A stretch of 9,584 nucleotides of DNA from the NCBI GenBank assembly GCA_002493635.1, contig DKZL01000080.1, positions 10,519-20,102 of the forward strand, in the 5' to 3' direction. Below the pieces are notes generated by a model, which was not told the DNA's origin, did no database searches, and saw only the letters and a program-made list of their open reading frames with translations. The stretch is from Ruminococcaceae bacterium UBA7075. GTDB taxonomy: Bacteria; Bacillota; Clostridia; Oscillospirales; Acutalibacteraceae. Position numbers and translations under genes: made by a program. Below are positions 1 through 5,485 of the stretch, in pieces. Numbering within the stretch: position 1 is the first letter of the stretch; every line of letters starts with the position of its first letter.

Positions 1-36
1 CAAGGGAGCTGAAACAGCCGCCGCCGTTCCTTTATG
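1..36 (-). other. Start of a leftward leader RNA, truncated by the window edge
   Basis: Downstream of the promoter at 42-70, the minus strand reads through an AAAGGAA stretch (complement of 28-34) into a run of GGC-type triplets and a small GCTG-TTT-CAGC hairpin (complement of 8-18). No ATG, GTG or TTG follows the SD-like AAAGGA at useful spacing, so this is more likely an untranslated leader than a gene start. The plus-strand reading can also fold (AAGGGA with TTCCTT around the same inner hairpin) and might instead be the tail of a rightward structure. The window is too short to decide. Confidence 0.35.
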
Positions 37-41
37 CTTTT

Positions 42-70
42 AATATAGCACAATTGTTTCTTAATTTCAA
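42..70 (-). promoter_or_regulatory. Leftward sigma-A type promoter with extended -10
   Basis: Reading the minus strand, a -35 box TTGAAA (complement of 65-70) lies 17 nt before a -10 box TATATT (complement of 42-47). The -10 is preceded by TGC, an extended -10. It starts 13 bp past the stop codon of the leftward gene at 83-541, so it probably drives the next leftward unit, whose gene is outside the window. Transcription would start near 35. Confidence 0.65.
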
Positions 71-82
71 CAAAAAATATTG

Positions 83-541
83 TTATTCGTTTTCCTTTGA
101 TTTCAGAAATTCGTCAAGCAGGTCGGCTGAATATTTGCAAAGCTCGGGACAAGGACGAGCTTTGTAATATTGTTCCGTGCGTTCAGAGGGAGTAGGAGTG
201 TCCTTTCCTTTGATTCTCAAATCTAAAAGCTCACGGCAAATGATTGAACCGTTGTCATCCTTGAATTTTGCGGCAAGCTCCTGAACTTCTTTGTATAGCC
301 TTGCTTTGCCTTGCGCATCCTTTGGTTCGCTGTATCCACGCTTTAATCCAAGCACCATATACGCTCCGCTCAGCGTTCCGCATACCTCACGCAGTCTGCC
401 CATTCCTCCGCCGAACGGAGAGGCAAGCATCAGTGCGGTTTGTTCATCAAAGCCTAAATCATCACAAAATGCCAGCAAAACAGATTGTGAACAGTTGTAG
501 CCCTGCAAAAAGTATTGCTTAGCAATTTCACCCTTTGTCAT
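83..541 (-). CDS. C_GCAxxG_C_C family protein (putative redox-active cysteine protein)
   Basis: This is a 152-residue soluble protein with no signal peptide or membrane segment. It matches the C_GCAxxG_C_C family, named for its spaced cysteines. Visible landmarks are Cys17 in GYNCSQSV, the glycine-rich FGGGMGRL block at about 43-50, the central EVCGTLSG at 52-59, Cys102 in ICREL, and the closing CPELC at 131-135. The central box has Thr where the family name has Ala (CGTxxG instead of CGAxxG). The length is typical. The biochemical role of the family is not settled; the conserved cysteines suggest redox chemistry or metal binding, which is inference. The ATG start is supported by a TTGAGG ribosome binding site 7 nt upstream and by the promoter at 574-602. 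The gene is divergent from lepA and probably monocistronic, because a new leftward promoter follows it. Only a weak A/T-rich hairpin (69-84) could act as terminator. Confidence 0.88.
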   Translation of the reverse strand: MTKGEIAKQYFLQGYNCSQSVLLAFCDDLGFDEQTALMLASPFGGGMGRLREVCGTLSGAYMVLGLKRGYSEPKDAQGKARLYKEVQELAAKFKDDNGSIICRELLDLRIKGKDTPTPSERTEQYYKARPCPELCKYSADLLDEFLKSKENE

Positions 542-573
542 ATTAAAACCTCAATTCTGAAAATAATGTTTAT

Positions 574-602
574 ATTATAGCATTTTTGCGGATTGTGGGC
601 AA
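574..602 (-). promoter_or_regulatory. Promoter of the C_GCAxxG_C_C family gene
   Basis: On the minus strand, TTGCCC (complement of 597-602) is followed after 17 nt by a perfect TATAAT (complement of 574-579). A TGC just before the -10 gives an extended -10. The predicted start near 567 leaves a leader of about 25 nt before the ATG at 541. It stands back-to-back with the rightward promoter at 612-640, with only 9 bp between the two -35 boxes. Confidence 0.65.
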
Positions 603-611
603 TGATTTTAC

Positions 612-640
612 TTGTGAAAGTTTTTGAATTATGATATACT
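612..640 (+). promoter_or_regulatory. Probable promoter of the lepA transcript
   Basis: TTGTGA (612-617) and TATACT (635-640) are separated by 17 nt, and TGA in front of the -10 makes it an extended -10. The predicted start is near 647, giving a leader of roughly 330 nt before lepA. Other A/T-rich -10-like hexamers lie within the repeats (TATATA at about 776-781 and 860-865), so a second, nearer promoter cannot be excluded. Confidence 0.55.
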
Positions 641-701
641 TATTACAATTAACAATTTTAGACGCTTCACAAATTTTGTTTTTTAATGCAACAGTTCCGA
701 C

Positions 702-722
702 CCGAAGATATACTTCGGTTTT
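702..722 (+). terminator. Weak hairpin plus short T-run, possible attenuator
   Basis: CCGAAG (702-707) and CTTCGG (713-718) form a 6-bp stem with an ATATA loop, followed by TTTT (719-722). The T-run is too short for a strong intrinsic terminator. The CTTCGG arm resembles the 3' end of the downstream 58-nt repeats, so this may be a diverged relative of their second hairpin. Confidence 0.3.
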
Positions 723-773
723 ACGGTTAAGTTCATAACTCACTTATCAAATTAAGCTAAATTATAGTTTAGC

Positions 774-831
774 TTATATAGCGGATGTAAAAAATAAACT
801 TTACAAAAAGACAGAAGTTTAAACTTCGGGA
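774..831 (+). repeat. 58-nt direct repeat, copy 1 (period about 84 bp)
   Basis: This copy aligns without gaps to 858-915 with 54 of 58 identical positions. It contains two small inverted repeats: TGTAAA/TTTACA (786-791 with 800-805) and GAAGT/ACTTC (814-818 with 823-827). In this copy the second forms a perfect 14-nt palindrome, GAAGTTTAAACTTC. Confidence 0.9.
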
Positions 832-857
832 ACAAGAGTTATATGGTAAATCAAACT

Positions 858-915
858 TTATATAGCGGATGTAAAAAATGAACTTTACAAAAAGATAGAA
901 GTCTGAACTTCGGGA
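858..915 (+). repeat. 58-nt direct repeat, copy 2
   Basis: Second copy, starting 84 nt after copy 1. The four differences are all transitions and fall in the loop of the first inverted repeat, the linker and the loop of the second; both stems (870-875 with 884-889, and 898-902 with 907-911) are unchanged. The 26-nt spacers after the two copies also resemble each other (16 of 26 positions), so the repeat period is about 84 bp. Confidence 0.9.
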
Positions 916-940
916 TGCTGCATTATAAGTTAGATAAAAC

Positions 941-962
941 TTATGAAGCGGACAGAAAAATA
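941..962 (+). repeat. Truncated third copy of the repeat, running into the lepA RBS
   Basis: The start TTATGAAGCGGACAG followed by AAAAATAAA resembles the first 25 nt of the repeat (TTATATAGCGGATG then A-rich). It lies 83 nt after the start of copy 2. The rest of the unit is missing and the lepA ribosome binding site follows. An upstream 7-bp inverted repeat ATAAGTT/AACTTAT sits in the preceding spacer. Confidence 0.5.
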
Positions 963-979
963 AAAGGAGTGGGATTTGA

Positions 980-2791
980 TTGTCTTTTCCACAGGATAAA
1001 ATCAGAAATTTCAGCATTATTGCTCATATAGACCACGGCAAAAGCACGCTTGCCGACAGAATTCTGGAGAAAACCAATTCGGTTTCTCAGAGAGATATGG
1101 AGGCTCAGCTCCTTGATGATATGGAGCTTGAGCGTGAGCGTGGCATAACAATTAAGGCACGTGCCGTAAGCGTTACCTACAATGCCGACGACGGCGAAAA
1201 ATATCTTTTCAATCTTATTGACACTCCCGGTCACGTTGACTTTAATTATGAGGTTTCACGCTCGCTTGCAGCGTGCGAGGGTGCAATTTTAGTTGTTGAC
1301 GCATCTCAGGGCATTGAAGCTCAGACGCTTGCGAATACTTATCTTGCGGTTGACAGCGGACTGGAGATTGTCCCCGTTGTAAACAAGATTGATTTGCCGA
1401 GTGCAGACCCCGACAGGGTTATTACAGAAATTGAGGATATTATAGGTATTCCAGCCGAGGATGCACCGAGAATTTCTGCTAAGGCAGGCATCAACATTCA
1501 CGACGTGCTTGAAAAAATTGTAACCGATGTTCCTGCTCCGAGCGGCGACAGCGGAGCACCGCTTCGTGCACTGATTTTTGACAGCTACTATGACAGCTAC
1601 AAGGGCGTAATTATATATGTAAGAGTAAAAGAGGGACAGATTCACCCCGGCGACGAATTTAAACTTATGGCAACAGGCAGTGTGTTCAATGTGGTTGAAT
1701 GCGGTATTATGCACGCAACCTCGCTTGAAAAAACCGAAGGTCTGTATGCAGGCGAGGTAGGCTATATTGCAGCTTCAATAAAAACTTTAGCCGATGCAAA
1801 GGTGGGCGACACCGTAACGCTTACTTCAAATCCTGCCGACGAACCTTTGCCCGGTTACCGTGAGGCTCAGCCGATGGTGTTCTGCGGTATCTATCCTGTT
1901 GACGGTGCAAGATACGGCGATTTGAAAGATGCGCTTGAAAAGCTTCAGCTTAATGATGCTGCGCTTTCGTTTGAACCTGAAACATCAGTGGCTCTCGGCT
2001 TTGGCTATCGCTGCGGATTTTTGGGGCTTCTGCATATGGAGATTATTCAGGAGCGTCTGGAACGTGAATATCAGCTTGACATCATCACAACCGCACCGAG
2101 TGTAATTTACAGAATTACAATGACTGACGGAACGGTACAGATGATTGACAATCCTACAAACTATCCCGATCCTGCGCTTATCGCTCTTGCGGAGGAGCCT
2201 GTGGCTGACGCACATATCTACAGCCCGAAGGATTATGTAGGAAATATTATGGAGCTTTGTCAGGACAGACGAGGTACATTTATTGATATGCAGTACATTG
2301 ATGCGGACAGAGTTGATTTGCACTATGTTCTGCCGCTTGCTGAGATAATTTATGACTTTTTCGATACACTAAAGTCACGCACAAGGGGATACGCTTCGTT
2401 TGATTATGAGATGAAGGAGTATGTAAAGAGCGACCTTGTAAAACTCGACATTATGCTAAACGGCGATGTGGTTGATGCGCTTTCATTTATTATTCACAAG
2501 GATAAAGCGTATGGCAGGGCAAGAAAAATGGCTGAAAAGCTCAAGGAAAAAATCCCCCGTCAGCTCTTCGAGGTACCTATTCAGGCTTGTATCGGCGGAA
2601 AGATTATTGCCAGAGAAACCGTTAAGGCTATGCGTAAGGACGTTCTTGCAAAGTGCTACGGCGGTGATATTACCCGTAAGAAAAAGCTGCTTGAAAAGCA
2701 GAAAGAGGGTAAAAAACGTATGCGTCAGCTTGGTTCGGTTGAAGTGCCTCAGGAGGCGTTTATGGCTGTGCTCAAGCTTGATACAGACTGA
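980..2791 (+). CDS. lepA: Elongation factor 4 (LepA), ribosome-associated GTPase
   Basis: This 603-residue protein is full length for LepA/EF4. The GTPase motifs are intact: AHIDHGKST (15-23), ERERGITIKA (51-60), DTPGH (81-85), NKID (135-138) and SAK (166-168). EF-G-like domains follow, then the LepA-specific C-terminal region ending in RQLGSVEVPQEAF. EF4 binds the ribosome at the tRNA-entry side; proposed roles include reversing faulty translocation and assisting 30S assembly or initiation. The start is TTG at 980, chosen because AAAGGAG (963-969) is 10 nt upstream and the N-terminus matches the family. A TTG start usually lowers initiation. It is preceded by a long repeat-bearing leader and followed after 27 nt by a DUF3783 gene, probably on the same transcript. 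Confidence 0.97.
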   Translation: MSFPQDKIRNFSIIAHIDHGKSTLADRILEKTNSVSQRDMEAQLLDDMELERERGITIKARAVSVTYNADDGEKYLFNLIDTPGHVDFNYEVSRSLAACEGAILVVDASQGIEAQTLANTYLAVDSGLEIVPVVNKIDLPSADPDRVITEIEDIIGIPAEDAPRISAKAGINIHDVLEKIVTDVPAPSGDSGAPLRALIFDSYYDSYKGVIIYVRVKEGQIHPGDEFKLMATGSVFNVVECGIMHATSLEKTEGLYAGEVGYIAASIKTLADAKVGDTVTLTSNPADEPLPGYREAQPMVFCGIYPVDGARYGDLKDALEKLQLNDAALSFEPETSVALGFGYRCGFLGLLHMEIIQERLEREYQLDIITTAPSVIYRITMTDGTVQMIDNPTNYPDPALIALAEEPVADAHIYSPKDYVGNIMELCQDRRGTFIDMQYIDADRVDLHYVLPLAEIIYDFFDTLKSRTRGYASFDYEMKEYVKSDLVKLDIMLNGDVVDALSFIIHKDKAYGRARKMAEKLKEKIPRQLFEVPIQACIGGKIIARETVKAMRKDVLAKCYGGDITRKKKLLEKQKEGKKRMRQLGSVEVPQEAFMAVLKLDTD

Positions 2792-2818
2792 TTATATTAT
2801 AAGCAAGGTTGAAATGTT

Positions 2819-3199
2819 ATGAACGAAATTGCATTGTTTTACAATTTTAGCGAAGAGCGGATGAGAAAAGCAAAGTTTGCACTTTTGCCGCTCAAAATCA
2901 GGACAAAGGCTGTCAGCAAAACGGATTACAACCAGCCGTTAGGCTATCTTGTAGGCATAAAGGGCATTGAGCCTGCCGAAACAGAGTTTGACGGCAACGG
3001 TTTTGACGAAGAAATGATTGTAATGCATAATTTTACAAGCAAAACGGTTGACGGTCTTATCAGAGCACTCAACAAGTGCGGCGTCGGCAGAGTTCCGCTA
3101 AAGGCGGTAATCACACCGACAAATAAGGATTGGAACAGCGTACAGCTTTATAATGCCGTCAAAGCTGATTTTAACGAAATGTCAGGAAAAAATAAGTAA
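2819..3199 (+). CDS. DUF3783 domain protein, function unknown
   Basis: This 126-residue soluble protein resembles DUF3783 family members from Firmicutes. The resemblance rests on its start (a short hydrophobic strand, then YNFSEERMRKAKFALLPL), the central KTDYNQPLGYLVG (35-47) and the C-terminal half with VMHNF and PLKAVITPTN. There is no signal peptide, membrane segment or cysteine-metal motif. The family has no established function that I know of. The ATG at 2819 has only a weak AAGG-type site 10 nt upstream; an overlapping ATG at 2814 runs into a stop after two codons and is discarded. It lies 27 nt after lepA with no terminator between, and is followed by a clear terminator, so it is probably expressed with lepA. 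A functional link to LepA is inference only. Confidence 0.83.
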   Translation: MNEIALFYNFSEERMRKAKFALLPLKIRTKAVSKTDYNQPLGYLVGIKGIEPAETEFDGNGFDEEMIVMHNFTSKTVDGLIRALNKCGVGRVPLKAVITPTNKDWNSVQLYNAVKADFNEMSGKNK

Positions 3200-3206
3200 C
3201 ATAACA

Positions 3207-3242
3207 AAAAGCTGACTTTTAACAAGTCGGCTTTTATTTTTT
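3207..3242 (+). terminator. Intrinsic terminator of the lepA-DUF3783 unit
   Basis: AAAAGCTGACTT (3207-3218) pairs with AAGTCGGCTTTT (3224-3235) to form a 12-bp stem with one G-U pair and a 5-nt loop TTAAC. It is followed by ATTTTTT (3236-3242). It starts 8 nt after the stop codon of the DUF3783 gene. Confidence 0.9.
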
Positions 3243-3322
3243 CAGACGCTTTGCAAGTTTGTTTAAAAAAGCACATTATTTGTCAACAATAGACAGAAAA
3301 TAAAAAATAATTAAAAAGTATG

Positions 3323-3351
3323 TTGCTTTTTGCACAATATCAATTTATAAT
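3323..3351 (+). promoter_or_regulatory. Probable promoter of the DUF2130 gene
   Basis: A perfect TATAAT (3346-3351) lies 17 nt after TTGCTT (3323-3328); the -35 matches consensus at only three positions. The surrounding sequence is very A/T rich. The predicted leader of about 100 nt contains a 7-bp hairpin GGGAGAT/ATCTTCC with an AAGAA loop (3391-3409), not followed by a T-run. Confidence 0.5.
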
Positions 3352-3458
3352 TGTTATTAGTAAGGCTGGTTATGTGTTCAGCGTTTCGCAGGGAGATAAG
3401 AAATCTTCCACAGGTAAAAAGAAGAAATAATTAATATAGATAAAAAGGCGGAATAATT

Positions 3459-4760
3459 GTGAATCAGATAAAATGTCCGAAATGCGGAGAAGTGTTTAAG
3501 ATAGATGAAACTGCATATGCGGCAATTGTCAAGCAGGTGAGGGACTCTGAGTTTCAGTCGGAGTTAGAGTCAAGGGAAAAACTGTTTGAAACGGAAAAAG
3601 AAACAGCCGTGAAACTGGCCAAAGCTGAAATAAATCAGGAAAAAGAGCGTTCGGTATCCGAGCTGAATCGGACAATTGAGCAGCTGAAATCCAGAATAGA
3701 ATCTGATAAAAAAGATAAGGATATTGAATTAAAGGATATAGTTTCCGAGAAAGACAGAGAGATTGAACGGCTGAAAGCGCAGATTTCTGCCAATGAAAAG
3801 GATAAGACTATTGAGATAAGCAAAGCAATAGCCGAAAAAGACAGAGAAATTGCCGAGAAGGAATCGAATATCGCTGAACTTAAAGGTGAGATAAAATCTG
3901 CACAAAAGGATATTGAAATAAAAGAGAAAACGCTTAAGGCTGAGTTTGATGCACAACTGAAAGCAAAAGATGAAACCATTGAGTTTTATAAAGACTTAAA
4001 GACAAGGATGTCAACCAAAATGGTTGGTGAAACTTTGGAGCAGCATTGCGAGATTGAGTTTAACAAATTGCGGTCTACCGGCTTTCAGAATGCATATTTT
4101 GAAAAAGATAACGATGCACGAACAGGAAGCAAAGGCGACTATATATTCAAAGAAAGCACTGCGGACGGTATTGAGTTTATATCTATAATGTTTGAAATGA
4201 AAAACGAAATGGATACAACGGCAACTAAAAAGAAAAACGAAGATTTCTTTAAGGAGCTGGACAAGGACAGAAGAGAAAAGAATTGTGAATATGCCGTTCT
4301 GGTTTCTTTGTTGGAGTCGGACAATGAATTGTACAATTCTGGCATTGTTGATGTTTCATATAAATATGAAAAAATGTATGTAATCAGGCCGCAGTTTTTT
4401 ATTCCTATGATAACTTTGTTAAGAAACGCTGCGTTTAATTCAATCCGGTATCGTCAGGAGCTTGCTCTGGTACGCAGCCAGAATATTGACATAACCCATT
4501 TTGAGGAGGATATGAACGACTTTAAGGATAAATTCAGCAGGAATTATCGCTTGGCAAGCGAAAAGTTTAAGAAAGCGATTGATGAAATTGATAAGACAAT
4601 TTCTCACCTGCAAAAAACAAAAGACGCTTTGCTGTCATCTGAAAATAATCTGAGATTAGCAAATAATAAAGCTGAAGAATTGTCTATCAAGAAATTAACA
4701 CGCAATAATCCTACTATGGCTGCAAAGTTTGCAGAATTAAAAAATGACAGCATCATATGA
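3459..4760 (+). CDS. DUF2130 family protein: zinc-ribbon-like start, coiled coil, nuclease-like domain
   Basis: This 433-residue protein is recognised as DUF2130. It begins with a single CPKCG knuckle (6-10). A long charged coiled coil follows (about 28-180), rich in Glu/Lys with recurring blocks such as AEKDREI. The globular domain (about 180-330) contains GETLEQ (190-195), GSKGDY with Asp227, and FEMKNE with Glu246 and Lys248. The D...ExK spacing resembles PD-(D/E)xK nucleases; catalytic activity is inference. A second helical or coiled-coil stretch (about 345-410) ends the protein. The start is GTG at 3459, with AAGGCGG (3445-3451) 7 nt upstream. No signal peptide or membrane helix is visible. 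The gene has its own promoter and sits between a terminator and the rimP promoter, so it looks monocistronic. It appears more A-rich than its neighbours, which could fit an accessory insertion between two core operons. Its cellular role is unknown. Confidence 0.82.
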   Translation: MNQIKCPKCGEVFKIDETAYAAIVKQVRDSEFQSELESREKLFETEKETAVKLAKAEINQEKERSVSELNRTIEQLKSRIESDKKDKDIELKDIVSEKDREIERLKAQISANEKDKTIEISKAIAEKDREIAEKESNIAELKGEIKSAQKDIEIKEKTLKAEFDAQLKAKDETIEFYKDLKTRMSTKMVGETLEQHCEIEFNKLRSTGFQNAYFEKDNDARTGSKGDYIFKESTADGIEFISIMFEMKNEMDTTATKKKNEDFFKELDKDRREKNCEYAVLVSLLESDNELYNSGIVDVSYKYEKMYVIRPQFFIPMITLLRNAAFNSIRYRQELALVRSQNIDITHFEEDMNDFKDKFSRNYRLASEKFKKAIDEIDKTISHLQKTKDALLSSENNLRLANNKAEELSIKKLTRNNPTMAAKFAELKNDSII

Positions 4761-4862
4761 AAGATTTTATAGCAATGCTTTAACTCCGAGATGCCGAGTT
4801 TTACTGTAAATGCGTATCATATAACGGAAAAAGCGCCTACCGGTGCAAAAATAAAAAAGTTC

Positions 4863-4891
4863 TTGCAAAATCTGAAATAGAGTGGTATAAT
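4863..4891 (+). promoter_or_regulatory. Strong promoter of the rimP-nusA-infB operon
   Basis: TTGCAA (4863-4868) and a perfect TATAAT (4886-4891) are 17 nt apart. TGG immediately before the -10 gives an extended -10. An A-rich stretch just upstream (4847-4859) could act as an UP element. The predicted start is near 4898, giving a leader of about 80 nt. Confidence 0.8.
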
Positions 4892-4914
4892 AACTATTAA
4901 TGAATTTTTATGGT

Positions 4915-4943
4915 AAAGGAGTGGGCATCAAACCCGCTCCTTT
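4915..4943 (+). promoter_or_regulatory. Stable leader hairpin upstream of rimP, possible attenuator
   Basis: AAAGGAGTGGG (4915-4925) pairs with CCCGCTCCTTT (4933-4943) to give an 11-bp stem with one U-G pair and a 7-nt loop CATCAAA. The following sequence is U-rich but interrupted (TTTGTGTTTGTTATTT, 4941-4956), as in a leaky terminator. It lies 24 nt before the rimP ribosome binding site. A similar GTGGG/CCCAC hairpin before rimP (ylxS) in other Firmicutes is my recollection, not checked. The hairpin could partly terminate transcription or protect the 5' end. Confidence 0.65.
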
Positions 4944-4978
4944 GTGTTTGTTATTTACTATATTTTTGGAGGTGCAGA

Positions 4979-5458
4979 ATGGCTAAGAGCAAGGGCGGTT
5001 TAACTGTTTCAAAGGTTTGGGAATTGTGCGAGCCTATTGTTGAAGGCTTTGGACTTAAGCTTTGGGATGTGCGTTATGTCAAAGAGGGCGCAGACTGGTT
5101 TTTGCGTGTGTATATTGATAAGCCCGAGGGTATAAGCATTACGGACTGTGAAAATGTGTCAAGGGCAATAAATGCTCCGCTTGATGAGCTTGACCCGATT
5201 GAAAATTCATACTGTCTTGAGGTGTGCTCGCCGGGTATTGAGCGTGAGCTTGTGCGTGATGAGCATTTTGAGCAGTTTATAGGTGCAGACATTATGGTAA
5301 AAATGCGCCGTCCGATTGAGGGGATTGGCAGAGAATTTGCAGGTGTGCTCACATCATACGATGAGGGTATGGTAACTGTCACCGACCACAGCGGTGAAAA
5401 TGAGGTTACAATCAGCAAAAAGGATGCCGCTTGGATAAAACTCGACGATTTTGAATAA
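4979..5458 (+). CDS. rimP: Ribosome maturation factor RimP (YlxS)
   Basis: RimP is a cytoplasmic 30S-assembly factor that assists late maturation of the small subunit. The protein has 159 residues, the usual length. It shows the N-terminal alpha/beta domain with DVRYVKEGADWFLRVYID (30-47), the family hallmark LEVCSPGIEREL (80-91; LEVSSPG in most members, here with Cys), and a C-terminal Sm-like barrel (about 95-159). I chose the ATG at 4979 because GGAGGTG (4968-4974) is correctly spaced. An in-frame ATG at 4910 would add 23 residues, but it lacks a ribosome binding site and the extension runs through the leader hairpin. The gene is first in the operon, 27 nt before nusA; pairing it with infB joins 30S assembly to initiation. 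Confidence 0.95.
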   Translation: MAKSKGGLTVSKVWELCEPIVEGFGLKLWDVRYVKEGADWFLRVYIDKPEGISITDCENVSRAINAPLDELDPIENSYCLEVCSPGIERELVRDEHFEQFIGADIMVKMRRPIEGIGREFAGVLTSYDEGMVTVTDHSGENEVTISKKDAAWIKLDDFE

Positions 5459-5485
5459 TATATTAAGAAAAGGATGATTGGAAAA

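Larger units (their letters stand above)
647..979 (+). other. Gene-free lepA leader with small hairpins and repeats
   Basis: No convincing gene is present in this stretch. It holds a 6-bp hairpin CCGAAG/CTTCGG (702-718) followed by TTTT, an 8-bp inverted repeat AAGCTAAA/TTTAGCTT (754-775), two 58-nt repeat copies (774-831 and 858-915) and a third, decayed copy (941 to about 962) that runs into the lepA ribosome binding site. A further 7-bp complementarity links ATAACTC (735-741) with GAGTTAT (836-842). I recognise no known riboswitch or leader class. It could be a structured 5' leader or a decayed intergenic repeat array. Confidence 0.5.

Noticed and set aside
769..1234. Two minus-strand open frames across the lepA leader and lepA start (769-1017, 941-1234)
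   Set aside because: One is translated from the A/T-rich repeats, which produces a repeated peptide, and the other lies antisense to the conserved lepA N-terminus. Neither shows a recognisable domain or a ribosome binding site.
3372..3434. A 20-codon ORF in the DUF2130 leader
   Set aside because: It has only a weak AAGG upstream, no regulatory codon run such as repeated amino-acid codons, and no terminator after it, so there is no support for a leader peptide.
3635..3979. Serine/phenylalanine-rich minus-strand frame opposite the DUF2130 coiled coil
   Set aside because: It is the antisense of Glu/Lys codons in the coiled coil; its composition is an artefact and the plus-strand protein is a recognised family.
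4782..4802. Possible terminator after the DUF2130 gene
   Set aside because: AACTC/GAGTT gives only a 5-bp stem with a 9-nt loop and four T residues. It is too weak to call, so the end of this transcript is unknown.
4833..4846. GCGCC/GGTGC hairpin between the DUF2130 gene and rimP
   Set aside because: The only T-run beside it is on the minus strand, where there is no gene to terminate. It is short and lies directly upstream of the A-rich promoter region.
4910..4978. N-terminally extended rimP start at 4910
   Set aside because: The extra 23 residues cover the leader hairpin, there is no ribosome binding site before 4910, and the ATG at 4979 has a strong GGAGGTG and the family's usual length.
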